A stretch of 64,000 nt of DNA from Piscinibacter lacus (lineage in GTDB: Bacteria; Pseudomonadota; Gammaproteobacteria; Burkholderiales; Burkholderiaceae_C), in assembly GCF_016735685.1 (NCBI RefSeq), contig NZ_JAERRA010000001.1, positions 868,001-932,000 on the forward strand. The letters are read 5' to 3'. The position numbers were made by a program, and so were the translations under genes. The notes under the pieces are model-generated. The model was not told where the DNA came from. It saw only the letters and a list, made by a program, of their open reading frames with translations, and made no database searches. Positions 56,364-64,000 of the stretch are shown in pieces. The stretch's first letter is position 1; every line of letters starts with the position of its first letter.

Positions 56364-56756
56364 TCAGTAGCGGCCGAGCACGGTGCTCAGGCTCAGGATG
56401 GGCCGGCCCTCGGCATCGCGCACCTGGGCGTCGAGGCGGCGGAAATTGGGGTTGGGCGTGCCCTCGACCCGCAGCAGCAGCCGGTAGATGCGGCCGAGCT
56501 GCTGGCATTCGAAATCCAGCTCGCCGGTGCCCGGGAATTGCTGGCTGAGCCGCAGCTCGGCCAGGCGGTTGTCGGCACACCACTGCGCGGCCTGCACCTC
56601 GGCCAAGCGGTCGGCGTTGTCGAGCAGGGCGGTCGAGGCCCGCACCGCCGCCGCCAGCGCCACGGCCAGGATGGCCAGGGCCACCAGCACTTCGATCAGC
56701 GTCAGCCCGGCGTCGCGCGCAAGCCGGCGGCCGGCGGGCTCAGCGCGGCGCGGCAT
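56364..56756 (-). CDS. gspI: Type II secretion system minor pseudopilin GspI
   Basis: This is a 130-residue minor pseudopilin with the cleavage site 'DAG/LTLIEVLVALAILAVALAAAVRA' and the GspI block 'QWCADNRLAELRL' soon after the helix. Its ATG at 56756 lies 17 bases inside the end of gspH, so it is translated from an overlapping frame. Confidence 0.9.
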   Translation of the reverse strand: MPRRAEPAGRRLARDAGLTLIEVLVALAILAVALAAAVRASTALLDNADRLAEVQAAQWCADNRLAELRLSQQFPGTGELDFECQQLGRIYRLLLRVEGTPNPNFRRLDAQVRDAEGRPILSLSTVLGRY

Positions 56757-57219
56757 CGCGTTCGATCCGGAAAGGCCCCAGGCCGTCGCTGGCCACGGTG
56801 ATGCGCCGCTCCTCCAGGCCCAGCTCGATGCGCTGCGCGCCGATTACCGGCTCGGGCCCGAGCAGCACCTGGCCCGGCGAGCTGCTGCCGCCGGCATCGA
56901 AGCGGGTGATGCGCACGCGCGGGGCGGGCTGGTCCAGCCAGGCCTGGGGCGGCGGCTTCATGCCGGGCGGCAGGCCGAGGAAGCGGAAATCGATGCCCTC
57001 GACCCGGTCCGGCAGGGCCTGCCAGCGCAGGGCCAGGCCCAGGCTGCGCGATTCGGCCCGCATGCCTTCGAGCAGGGCAGCCAGGCGCTCGGCCTCGCGT
57101 TCCAGCCGGGTCTCGGCCGGGTCGCGCAGGGCCAGGCTGGCCAGGCTGGAGGCGATCGCGAGGATGGCGACGACGACGATCAGCTCGATCAGCGTGAAGC
57201 CGCGCGCCCGCTGGCGCAT
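56740..57219 (-). CDS. gspH: Type II secretion system minor pseudopilin GspH
   Basis: This is a 159-residue minor pseudopilin with the site 'RARG/FTLIELIVVVAILAIASSLASLAL' and a C-terminal GspH/FimT-like domain ('ITVASDGLGPFRIERD'). The ATG at 57219 is 10 bp after gspG. The longer frame to 57303 is not supported by family length. Confidence 0.9.
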   Translation of the reverse strand: MRQRARGFTLIELIVVVAILAIASSLASLALRDPAETRLEREAERLAALLEGMRAESRSLGLALRWQALPDRVEGIDFRFLGLPPGMKPPPQAWLDQPAPRVRITRFDAGGSSSPGQVLLGPEPVIGAQRIELGLEERRITVASDGLGPFRIERDAAPR

Positions 57220-57229
57220 GGCCGGCCCC

Positions 57230-57673
57230 TCACTGCCAGGAGCCGATGTCGGCATCCTTGCCCTCGCCGCCGGGCTGGCCGTCGGCCCCCAGGCTGAAGA
57301 CATCGATCTCCCCGTTCACGCCCGGGTTCAGGTACTGATAGGGCTGGCCCCAGGGGTCGGTGGGCAGCTTGTCGAGGTTGGGCTTCCAGTTCGGCGGAAT
57401 GGGCTCGACCGTGGGCCGCGCCACCAGGGCCTGCAGGCCTTGCTCGGCGCTGGGGTAGCGCAGGTTGTCGAGCTTGTAGCGCTTGAGCGCCGTGACGATG
57501 CCGCTGACATCGGTGCGGGCGGCGGTCACGCGGGCATCGTCGGCCCGTTCCAGCACATTCGGCACGATCAGCGCCCCGAGCACGCCGATGATCACCAGCA
57601 CGACCATCAGCTCGATCAGGGTGAAGCCGCGGGCGCGGCGGCGGCGGGCGGGGAGCGGGGTATTCGGCAACAT
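57230..57673 (-). CDS. gspG: Type II secretion system major pseudopilin GspG
   Basis: This is a 147-residue major pseudopilin. The leader 'MLPNTPLPARRRRARG' is followed by 'FTLIELMVVLVIIGVLGALIVPNVLERADDARVTAARTD'. The C-terminal 'TDPWGQPYQYLNPG' and 'DVFSLGADGQPGGEGKDADIGSW' hold the calcium-binding loop of GspG. It is the first gene of gspG-H-I-J-K-L-M-N-D-E. A longer start at 57697 would overlap the divergent gspC start. Confidence 0.95.
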   Translation of the reverse strand: MLPNTPLPARRRRARGFTLIELMVVLVIIGVLGALIVPNVLERADDARVTAARTDVSGIVTALKRYKLDNLRYPSAEQGLQALVARPTVEPIPPNWKPNLDKLPTDPWGQPYQYLNPGVNGEIDVFSLGADGQPGGEGKDADIGSWQ

Positions 57674-57695
57674 CGGCCCATCATAATCACCGCCC

Positions 57696-58340
57696 ATGTC
57701 ACTCCCGCTTGCCGCCCGACTCGGGGCCTTTGTCGTCTGGGCTGTGGTGGCCGCTTCCGTCGTCGCCTGGGGCCTGCGCATCGCCCGGCCCGGGGGCGGG
57801 GCCAGCACGGCGCCGGCGGTTTCGTCGGCCGCGGGCCTGGCCGGGGACCCGCTGCGCTTGCTGGGCGCCGGCCCGGGCCCGGCGGCCGAGCTTGAAGCCG
57901 TGGCCGAGACCGATGCCGACCGCGGCCTGCGCCTGATCGGCGTCGTCGCTGCCCAGCCGCCGGGCGCCGGCGTGGCCCTGTTCGAGCAGGCCGACCGGCC
58001 GCTGCGCCCGGTGCGGGTGGGGCAGGTGGTCGATGGCGATTGGGTGCTGCTGGCGGTCGAGCGGCGCGCCGTGCACCTCGGGCCGCGTGGGGGTCCGGCC
58101 GAGCGGCGGCTCAGCCTGCCCGATCCGGCCGGCGGCGTCTCGGCGATGGCCCCTGCCGCGGGCCTGCCGCCCCGCCCCGGATTGCCCGCACCCGGCTTCC
58201 CGCCGCCGCCCAGCCCGCCGCAGGCTGAGCCCGACCCGGCGGTCTCACCCGAGGCCGATGTGCCGTTTGCGCCGGAAGGCCAGGCCGACCCGGAAGACCC
58301 GGTGGGCATGGCCCGTCGCGCCGCAGCGGCGGCGCGCTAA
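57696..58340 (+). CDS. gspC: Type II secretion system protein GspC
   Basis: GspC connects the inner-membrane platform to the GspD secretin. The 214-residue protein has one N-terminal membrane helix (about 9-27) and a homology region ('GLRLIGVVA ... RVGQVVDGDWVLLAVERRAVHLG', about 77-135) that binds GspD. A long Pro-rich tail follows; there is no C-terminal PDZ domain, as in some Burkholderiales GspC proteins. It diverges from gspG with 22 bp between start codons. Confidence 0.85.
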   Translation: MSLPLAARLGAFVVWAVVAASVVAWGLRIARPGGGASTAPAVSSAAGLAGDPLRLLGAGPGPAAELEAVAETDADRGLRLIGVVAAQPPGAGVALFEQADRPLRPVRVGQVVDGDWVLLAVERRAVHLGPRGGPAERRLSLPDPAGGVSAMAPAAGLPPRPGLPAPGFPPPPSPPQAEPDPAVSPEADVPFAPEGQADPEDPVGMARRAAAAAR

Positions 58341-58388
58341 GCGGCGCCGGCCGCTGCACGCCGCTCAGGGCAATGGCCCGGACGGCTC

Positions 58389-59591
58389 CTAACGATCGGG
58401 CACCTCGTTCATCAGCGGCAGTTGCCGCATGTCGGCTGGCGGCAGCGTGCTGCGCAGGCGCGGCAGGCGCTCGGCCCCCGGCGGCGGGCTGACCTCGTCG
58501 GTGATCAAGGGCAGCTCGGGCAGCCAACTCGGCACGGTCTCGCTGATCTCGCCCAGCAGCGCCGCGGCGGCACTGAGCATGGGCCAGGCCAGCACGGCAC
58601 CGGTGCCGTCGGGGGCGTCCAGGTCCAGTTCGAGCAGGGCATTGGCGTGGAACACGCCGAAGGCTTGGTCCAGGCCCGGATGGCTGCTGCTGCGGGCGAA
58701 GAAGGCGTAGTCGACCACCGAGGGCGCGAGCCGCGCGGCCAGGGCCAGTGCGGCACAGGCCGGCAGGCCGTCGATCAGCAGGGTGCGGCGCTGGCCGGCG
58801 GCGGCGATCATGGCGCCGGCCAGCACGGCGATCTCGTGACCGCCGAAGGCGCACAGCACCTCGATCGGCCCGCGCGCCGAGAGGTGGCGCTTCTGCGCCC
58901 CTTGCAGCGCGACGAGCATGCGCGAGAGCCGGTCGGCCGTCATGTGCGGATCGACCAGCAGCTCGCGCAGCGGCAGCCGGCCCAGTTCGCAGAGGATGAG
59001 GGCCGCCGATTCCATGCTGCCCACGCCCACGCCGGCGCAGGCCAGCAGATTGCCCGGCAGGCCCTCGACGATGTCCAGGCCGGCACGCAGGCCGGCTTCG
59101 GCCTGCGCCGTGCTCATCGCCAGGCCGAGCCGGGTGTTGTGCGTGCCGTAGGCGATCTTGCGGCTGACCAGGGTGGGCGTGGGGGGCAGGTCCTCGGCCA
59201 GGCCGGCGTCGACCACGGTCAGGCCCACCCGCTGCTGGAAGGCGAAGGCCGCCATCGGCACCCGGCCGCCCAGGATGTGGCTGACCTGGGTGGCGCTGCT
59301 GGGCAGGTGGCCGCGGCCGAGGTCCACCGCCAGGCCGTGGTCACCCGCGACGACCAGCAACTGCGGCGAGCGCAGCCGCGGCTTGACCGTGTTCTGGATC
59401 AGGCCCAGCCGGATGGCCACGGCCTCAAGCTCGCCGTGGTAACCCGTCACGCCATGGCGGCGGCGCAGCTTGGCTTGCAGGGCATCGCGCAGCCAGGGCT
59501 GGCCGTGGATGGGCGCGATGGGGGCGAAGCCGGTGGCCCGGCGCCGTTGTTGCGCGGCAGCCGGACGGGGCGGAAGCTCAGGAACGGCCAT
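58389..59591 (-). CDS. cobT: Nicotinate-nucleotide--dimethylbenzimidazole phosphoribosyltransferase homologue
   Basis: CobT makes alpha-ribazole phosphate for the lower ligand of cobalamin. The 400-residue protein matches the family at 'VVAGDHGLAV', 'GTHNTRLG', 'AFGGHEIAVLAGAMIAA' and 'FGVFHANALLEL'. The catalytic Glu of the usual 'GEGSGA' loop is replaced by Asp ('PDGTGAVLAWPML'), and the 'GIGNTT' phosphate loop reads 'GVGSMES'. No other cobalamin genes are nearby. It lies 17 bp downstream of ilvA on the same strand. It may be a divergent paralogue with altered substrate. Confidence 0.75.
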   Translation of the reverse strand: MAVPELPPRPAAAQQRRRATGFAPIAPIHGQPWLRDALQAKLRRRHGVTGYHGELEAVAIRLGLIQNTVKPRLRSPQLLVVAGDHGLAVDLGRGHLPSSATQVSHILGGRVPMAAFAFQQRVGLTVVDAGLAEDLPPTPTLVSRKIAYGTHNTRLGLAMSTAQAEAGLRAGLDIVEGLPGNLLACAGVGVGSMESAALILCELGRLPLRELLVDPHMTADRLSRMLVALQGAQKRHLSARGPIEVLCAFGGHEIAVLAGAMIAAAGQRRTLLIDGLPACAALALAARLAPSVVDYAFFARSSSHPGLDQAFGVFHANALLELDLDAPDGTGAVLAWPMLSAAAALLGEISETVPSWLPELPLITDEVSPPPGAERLPRLRSTLPPADMRQLPLMNEVPDR

Positions 59592-59608
59592 GGTGTGCGG
59601 GCGCCAGG

Positions 59609-61222
59609 TCAGCGAAGAAAAAGCCGGTAGACAGGATTGTCCGTCTCCTCGACGCAGGGCAAGTCCAGTTGCCGGAGGAAACGCTTGAGCTCCCCACCCT
59701 GCCCGCGGGGGATCTGCAGGCCGACCAGGATGCGGCCGTAGTCCGCGCCCTGGTTGCGGTAGTGGAAGAGGCTGATGTTCCAGGCCGGGTGCATGCTCGA
59801 CAGGAAACCCATCAGCGCACCCGGCCGCTCGGGGAAGACGAAGCGGAACAGGCGCTCGTCCTGGGCCAGCTCCGAGCGCCCGCCGACCATGTGGCGGATG
59901 TGGGTCTGGGCCAGCTCGTCGTGGCTGAGGTCGACGGTGGCAAAGCCCTGCGCGCCGAATTCGGCCGCGATCCGCGCCGACTCGCCCGGCTGCGACAGGC
60001 TCAGGCCGACGAAGACCTGCGCGGTCGCGGCATCCGAGATGCGGTAGTTGAACTCGGTCACGCTGCGCGGGCCGATCAGCTCGCAGAAGCGGCGGAAGCT
60101 GCCGCGCTCCTCGGGGATGGTCACGGCGAACAGGGCCTCGCGCTGCTCGCCAAGCTCGGCCCGCTCGGCGACGAAGCGCAGGCGGTCGAAGTTCATGTTC
60201 GCGCCGCAGGCGATCGCGATCAGCGAGCCGCGCTCGCCCGCCGGCGCCTTGCCGCGCCGCGCCTCGGCGGCGCGCTGGCGCGCCACGTACTGCTTCAGCC
60301 CGGCCAGGCCCAGGGCCCCGGCCGGCTCGACGAGGGCCCGGGTCGTCTGGAAGACATCCTTGATCGCGGCGCAGACCGCGTCGGTGTCGACCACCTCGTA
60401 GCCGTCGACCAGGGCGCGGGCGATGCGGAAGGTTTCCTCGCCGACCTGCTTGACGGCGGTGCCGTCCGAGAACAGGCCCACGTCATGCAGCACCACGCGC
60501 TTGCCCGCCTCGACCGAGCGGACCATCGCATCCGAATCCTTGGTCTGCACGCCGATCACCTGGATCTCCGGCCGCACGGCCTTGATGCAGGCGGCGACAC
60601 CGGCAATCAGGCCGCCGCCGCCGATGGCGACGAAGACCGCCTCGATCGGCCCTTGGTGCTGGCGCAGGATCTCCATTGCCACCGTGCCCTGGCCGGCGAT
60701 CACGTCCGGATCGTCGAAGGGGTGGACGAAGGTGGCGCCGGTCGATTTCTCCAGCGTCAGCGCATGCGCGTAGGCGTCGGAATAGCTGGTGCCGTGCAGC
60801 ACGATGTTCACCGCCGCGCCGCCGTGGCGGCGCACTGCGTCGATCTTGAGCTGCGGCGTCGTCACCGGCATCACGATGGTGGCCGCGCAGCCCATGCGCC
60901 GCGCCGACAGCGCGACGCCCTGGGCATGGTTGCCGGCCGAGGCGCAGATCACGCCGCGCTCGCGCTGGGCCGGGCGCAGCCGCGCCATCTTGTTGTAGGC
61001 GCCGCGCAGCTTGAAGCTGAACACCGGCTGGGTGTCCTCGCGCTTGAGGAAGACCGGCGCGCCCAGGCGCTCGCTGAGCTGGGGGGCGGGGTCGAGGGCG
61101 GACTCGATCGCCACGTCGTAGACCCGCGCCGTCAGGATGCGCTGCAGGTAGTCGGCCAGCATCGACGGGTCGGCGGCGGCACGAACGCGGCGCGCAGGGG
61201 TTCGGGAAACGCGGGAGGGCAT
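59609..61222 (-). CDS. ilvA: Threonine ammonia-lyase, biosynthetic
   Basis: IlvA deaminates threonine to 2-oxobutanoate, the first step to isoleucine. The 537-residue frame has a PLP-dependent fold-type II catalytic domain ('FSFKLRGAYNKMA' with the PLP lysine, 'CASAGNHAQGVA', 'AIGGGGLIAGVAA') and two C-terminal ACT-like regulatory domains ('FVFPERPGALMGFL') that would bind isoleucine. An in-frame ATG at 61162 gives 517 residues, closer to the family norm; neither start has a clear ribosome site. A promoter and an intrinsic terminator lie upstream, which suggests attenuation or a leader small RNA. Confidence 0.94.
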   Translation of the reverse strand: MPSRVSRTPARRVRAAADPSMLADYLQRILTARVYDVAIESALDPAPQLSERLGAPVFLKREDTQPVFSFKLRGAYNKMARLRPAQRERGVICASAGNHAQGVALSARRMGCAATIVMPVTTPQLKIDAVRRHGGAAVNIVLHGTSYSDAYAHALTLEKSTGATFVHPFDDPDVIAGQGTVAMEILRQHQGPIEAVFVAIGGGGLIAGVAACIKAVRPEIQVIGVQTKDSDAMVRSVEAGKRVVLHDVGLFSDGTAVKQVGEETFRIARALVDGYEVVDTDAVCAAIKDVFQTTRALVEPAGALGLAGLKQYVARQRAAEARRGKAPAGERGSLIAIACGANMNFDRLRFVAERAELGEQREALFAVTIPEERGSFRRFCELIGPRSVTEFNYRISDAATAQVFVGLSLSQPGESARIAAEFGAQGFATVDLSHDELAQTHIRHMVGGRSELAQDERLFRFVFPERPGALMGFLSSMHPAWNISLFHYRNQGADYGRILVGLQIPRGQGGELKRFLRQLDLPCVEETDNPVYRLFLR

Positions 61223-61305
61223 GCCGGGAAGGGGCGGAAAATTCGCCGGATCATAGGCGAGGCCCTCGGGCGCCCCGCCGCGCGGCCGCGCCGCGATCCG
61301 GCCAG

Positions 61306-61337
61306 AAAAAAGGCCCCGGGTCCTGAGACCCGGGGCC
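61306..61337 (-). terminator. Strong intrinsic terminator upstream of ilvA
   Basis: A perfect 11-bp GC stem (61312-61322 with 61327-61337) closes on a 4-base loop and, on the minus strand, runs into TTTTTT (61311-61306). It ends 83 bases before the upper ilvA start. It ends the predicted small RNA, or attenuates ilvA. Confidence 0.9.
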
Positions 61338-61427
61338 CAATCCACCTATCGAGGAGGGGTGGAGGAGACAAGCGGCGGGAAGCGGGTGGCGTTTCGGGGG
61401 GAACGTGAGGCCTTGCGCTTCCGATGC
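61306..61427 (-). ncRNA. Predicted small RNA or ilvA leader RNA with anti-Shine-Dalgarno loop
   Basis: From a predicted start near 61427 to the terminator T run, about 120 nt contain no convincing open frame. A hairpin (UCCACC/GGUGGA stems at 61341-61346 and 61358-61363) shows an 11-base loop beginning CCUCCUC, and a second UCUCCUCC lies just upstream of it. Both can pair with ribosome-binding sites. This matches the loop style of proteobacterial CUCCUCCC-motif RNAs. It could instead be an attenuated ilvA leader. Confidence 0.5.
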
Positions 61428-61432
61428 CCCGT

Positions 61433-61460
61433 ATTCTAGGGGCTAACCCTAGATTTGCAA
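61433..61460 (-). promoter_or_regulatory. Sigma-70-type promoter upstream of ilvA
   Basis: On the minus strand TTGCAA (61460-61455) and TAGAAT (61438-61433) are separated by 16 bp. Each box has four or more matches to the consensus. Transcription would begin near 61427 and meet the intrinsic terminator at 61337-61306. Confidence 0.6.
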
Positions 61461-61620
61461 GCGTCTCGACCGCCGGGAAGCGCATTTCAAGCCGCGATGA
61501 GCCGGTCCGGAACGGCCCGGATCCGGGCTTCACCGGCGTCGCCTGCGAGGGTGACAATCCGCCACCCGGCCGGCGGCGGCCCGTCCGGGGCCCCCGCATG
61601 CCGCCTGGGAAAGTCGATCG

Positions 61621-62043
61621 ATGGAATGCACCGTGCGCTGGCAACCCGAGGCCGGCATGGCTTTCGTGGCCGAAACCGGCAGTGGCCACCTGCTGACGAT
61701 GGACGGTGCGCCCGAGGGCGGCGGCCGCAACCTGGCGCCGCGGCCGATGGAGACCGTGCTGGCTGGCACCGCGGCGTGCAGTGCCTACGACGTGGTCCTG
61801 ATCCTCAAGCGCGGCCGGCATGCGGTGAGCGGCTGCGAGGTCAAGGTGCAGGCCGAGCGTGCGCCCCAGGATCCCAAGGTGTTCACCCGCCTCAGCCTGC
61901 ACTACCGCGTCAGCGGCAAGGGCCTGAGCGCGACGGCGGTCGAGCGCGCGGTGCAGCTTTCGCACGACAAGTACTGCTCGGCCAGCGCCATGCTGGCCAA
62001 GACGGCCGAGATCGGCCACAGCGTCGAGGTCGTGGAGGCCTGA
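61621..62043 (+). CDS. OsmC family protein
   Basis: This is a 140-residue OsmC-fold protein of the YhfA type. 'MECTVRWQPEAGMAF' opens the family, and the two cysteines that define OsmC/Ohr-type peroxidases are present in 'GTAACSAYDVVLIL' and 'HDKYCSASAML'. It probably has organic-hydroperoxide or stress-related thiol activity. It diverges from ilvA with the leader-RNA region between. Confidence 0.88.
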   Translation: MECTVRWQPEAGMAFVAETGSGHLLTMDGAPEGGGRNLAPRPMETVLAGTAACSAYDVVLILKRGRHAVSGCEVKVQAERAPQDPKVFTRLSLHYRVSGKGLSATAVERAVQLSHDKYCSASAMLAKTAEIGHSVEVVEA

Positions 62044-62079
62044 AGCCTGCGGCTGAGGTCGGCCGCGCCGCAGCCGGCT

Positions 62080-62715
62080 TCAGATCCGGTGGGCCGTGAA
62101 GGTCATCACCTTGGCCGCGCCGCGCATCGCCCAGCGCAGCGGCGCCGGCAAGGCCGTACCGCCGGCCGCCTCGGCCTCGCGAGCGTGGCGCACCTCGTCG
62201 TCCCGCATCTGTTGCACCACCGCCCGGGAGGCGGTGTCGCCCGCCGGCAGGCGATCGAGGTGGCCGTCGAGATGCTGCTCGACCTGGCGCTCGGTCTCGG
62301 CCACGAAGCCCAGGCTGGCACGGTCGCCCGCCCGCCCGGCGAGCAGGCCCAAGCCGAAGGCGCCGGCATACCAGATCGGATTGAGCAGGCTGGGCCGGCC
62401 GCCCAGGGCGGCCAGGCGCTGCTCGCACCAGGCCAGGTGGTCGGTCTCGTCGCGGGCGGCCGCTTCGAAGTGGGCGCGCAGGGCCGCATCCTTCGTGGCC
62501 AGGGCCTGGGCCTGGTAGAGCGCCTGGGCGCAGACCTCGCCCACATGGTTGACCCGCATCAGCGCCGCTGCCTCGCGGCGTTCCGCTTCGCTCAGCGGTG
62601 TTTCGGCTTCGGTTGCGGTCGGGCAGGGGCGCTGGGCCGTGTGGCGCGCCCAGATCGTCCGCAGGGCATGGTCGACCGCGTGCAGGCCGCGGTCCAGGGG
62701 GGAGTCGAGGGGCAT
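62080..62715 (-). CDS. coq7: 2-polyprenyl-3-methyl-6-methoxy-1,4-benzoquinone monooxygenase
   Basis: Coq7 is the di-iron hydroxylase of a late ubiquinone step. The 211-residue protein has iron ligands in '[13 protein letters not shown]', '[14 protein letters not shown]', '[10 protein letters not shown]' and '[13 protein letters not shown]', in the ExnH pattern. A hydrophobic helix near 105-125 ('[18 protein letters not shown]') attaches it to the membrane. The ATG at 62715 ([20 protein letters not shown]) is the family start; the frame extends to 62931 without support. Confidence 0.93.
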   Translation of the reverse strand: MPLDSPLDRGLHAVDHALRTIWARHTAQRPCPTATEAETPLSEAERREAAALMRVNHVGEVCAQALYQAQALATKDAALRAHFEAAARDETDHLAWCEQRLAALGGRPSLLNPIWYAGAFGLGLLAGRAGDRASLGFVAETERQVEQHLDGHLDRLPAGDTASRAVVQQMRDDEVRHAREAEAAGGTALPAPLRWAMRGAAKVMTFTAHRI

Positions 62716-62995
62716 GATCAGACTGAAGATGTTTGCGGCTAAGTGTGCCGCGAGGCGTGGCGCCAGCCTGGTACAGGGCTTCCGCCCGCCGTTCCAGGCG
62801 GGCACTGTGTCCCGGAGGCGGCGCAGGGTGACCGTCAGGGATAGTTGTGGCTTGACAACGCTCCATGCCGGCCTGCGGCCTGGCCCCGTGGAAGCGTCAC
62901 ACAAAGTCTGGTGGAATGCATCGGCTTCCAAGACCGGGAGTTGCTATCCGTGAACCTCGTCAGCCCGGACGGACGGGGTTTACCCGGGAATACAC

Positions 62996-63000
62996 AGGAG
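62996..63000 (+). promoter_or_regulatory. Ribosome binding site of the porin gene
   Basis: AGGAG lies 7 bases before the ATG at 63008 and fixes the start. The 292-bp space to coq7 also contains TTGACA at 62852-62857, but no matching -10 box was found. Confidence 0.7.
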
Positions 63001-63007
63001 ATCGTTC

Positions 63008-64000
63008 ATGAAGAAGTCTTTGATCGCGCTGGCCGTTCTCGGCGCATTCGCTGGCGCCGCTTCGGCCCAGTCGTCGGTGACGCTGTATGGCCGCGCCGAC
63101 CTGAACCTCACCCACGAGAAGGCGGGTGACAGCATCAACAACGCAGCCGCTGGCGAATCGACTACCAGGCTGAACGATGGCGGCGGCACCACCGGCATTG
63201 GTGGCTCGCGCTGGGGCATGCGTGGCGTCGAAGACCTCGGCAATGGCATCAAGGCGGTCTTCATTCTCGAGTCGGGCTTTGCCTCGGACACGGGTGCGTC
63301 GGGCCAGGGCGGTCGCCTCTTCGGTCGTCAGGCCTGGGTTGGCCTGTCGTCGTCCAGCCTGGGCGACATCCGCTTCGGTCGCCAGGAAACCTACTCGCGC
63401 CTGAACGCCCTGTACTGGGATCCTTCGTTCAACGGTCAGACCAAGCTCAACGAGAGCAATGCGGTCTCCCTGGACGCTGCAACGGCCAACGCCATCGTTG
63501 CCGAGGGCATTCCCGGCATCGCCACTGTCGCGCAGGCGCGTGCCGCCGTGACCCGCAACTACCTGCTGTTCCAGAACTTTGGCGACCGCCAGGACAACGT
63601 CATCTCCTACACCTCGCCGAACTTCTCGGGCTTCCGTTTCGGTGCCCAGATCGGTCTGTCGGAGCAGCCCAGCGACGCCACGGCTGACGTGGCCGGCCGC
63701 TACCAGGGCGTGACCGCGTCGTACACCAGCGGTCCCTTCGCCGCCGGCGTGTCCTATGAGTCGATCAAGGTCGGTGATGTCGCTCCGGGCGCCGAAGACG
63801 ACCTGAACAAGACCTTCTCGATCGGCGCGAACTACAACTTCGGTTTCGCCACCGTCTACGCCGGCTTCCAGAAGACCAGCGACGTGGCCGATGGCAGCCA
63901 GATCACCTCGGCTGCCACCAACACCGTGGCGCCGAGCAGCCTGATCATCGAAGACCAGACTTCGTACACCATCGGCGTGAAGGTTCCGCTGGGCAAGTTC
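63008..64000 (+). CDS. Gram-negative outer-membrane porin, Burkholderiales type (cut by window edge)
   Basis: This trimeric general-diffusion porin is visible over its first 331 residues; the frame is open at base 64000. The signal peptide 'MKKSLIALAVLGAFAGAASAQSS' is followed by 'VTLYGRADLNLTHEK', 'GSRWGMRGVEDLGNGIKAVFILESGF' and 'GRLFGRQAWVGLSSSSLGDIRFGRQETY', the opening strands of the Burkholderia Omp38/Neisseria porin family. The start is set by AGGAG seven bases upstream. The C-terminal strands lie outside the window. Confidence 0.95.
   Translation, partial: MKKSLIALAVLGAFAGAASAQSSVTLYGRADLNLTHEKAGDSINNAAAGESTTRLNDGGGTTGIGGSRWGMRGVEDLGNGIKAVFILESGFASDTGASGQGGRLFGRQAWVGLSSSSLGDIRFGRQETYSRLNALYWDPSFNGQTKLNESNAVSLDAATANAIVAEGIPGIATVAQARAAVTRNYLLFQNFGDRQDNVISYTSPNFSGFRFGAQIGLSEQPSDATADVAGRYQGVTASYTSGPFAAGVSYESIKVGDVAPGAEDDLNKTFSIGANYNFGFATVYAGFQKTSDVADGSQITSAATNTVAPSSLIIEDQTSYTIGVKVPLGKF

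Noticed and set aside
58389..59620. Cobalamin riboswitch near cobT
   Set aside because: The 17-bp space to ilvA is far too short, and no B12-box was found.
61441..61500. TTGCAA box considered as a repeat or IS end
   Set aside because: It is a plain six-base palindrome, better explained as a promoter -35 box; no terminal inverted repeats or transposase frame are nearby.
62852..62857. TTGACA upstream of the porin as a strong promoter
   Set aside because: No -10 box lies 15-19 bp downstream, so it was not called as a promoter.

Overview
The window comes from a very GC-rich (roughly 70% by eye) betaproteobacterium. It is most likely a member of the order Burkholderiales near the Leptothrix/Rubrivivax/Roseateles group. 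This placement is inferred from gene families and gene order: petABC-sspA-sspB, mscL, NIF3-htrA, ubiJ-ubiB, FmdB-DUF502-aspS, an IF-1 with a C-terminal extension, and a Burkholderiales-type porin. No 16S rRNA gene is present to confirm it. Gene density is high, intergenic gaps are short, and many neighbours overlap by the 4-base ATGA type. There is no CRISPR array, insertion sequence or prophage.

Layout: 1-5.2 kb holds the end of a chromate transporter, tRNA-Thr, sspB, sspA, the cytochrome bc1 operon (petA-petB-petC, minus strand) and mscL. 5.2-12 kb holds pdxA, NIF3, an HtrA/DegS-type protease, a Bcr/CflA exporter, the RNase P RNA gene (rnpB, minus strand), a NYN-domain nuclease and pyrC. 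12-17 kb is an exopolysaccharide block: epsI, galE, an EpsL-like outer-membrane protein and an EpsB/WcaJ sugar transferase, with no exosortase in sight. 17-24 kb holds ubiJ-ubiB, a sodium/solute symporter, and an FmdB-DUF502-aspS operon closed by a clear terminator, then a broken Phd-like antitoxin. 24-29 kb is a tight run of nudB, an EEP phosphatase, a cardiolipin-synthase-like PLD protein, a membrane acyltransferase and a ligase-associated exonuclease. 29-41 kb holds a degenerate PCuAC-like protein, an ATP-dependent DNA ligase, folE joined to a BLUF photoreceptor gene, a TonB receptor, a DUF429 protein, a polysaccharide acetyltransferase/glycosyltransferase pair, the ligase-associated Lhr-type helicase and infA. 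41-48 kb holds YkvA, a secreted nuclease with a Cys-rich lipoprotein, a Rep-type helicase, a Tat-exported glycoside-hydrolase-like protein with an AEC carrier, and an AtaL-like protein. 48-58 kb is a type II secretion operon (gspG-H-I-J-K-L-M-N-D-E, minus strand, with gspC divergent) that lacks gspF. 58-64 kb holds a cobT homologue, ilvA, OsmC, coq7 and a porin cut by the window edge.

Most unusual features: a predicted small RNA or attenuator upstream of ilvA that displays an anti-Shine-Dalgarno loop; a 161-bp near-palindrome that fills the space after gspE where gspF would be expected; the folE-BLUF pair; a PCuAC-fold protein that has lost most of its copper ligands; and a scattered ligase/exonuclease/Lhr DNA-repair gene set.
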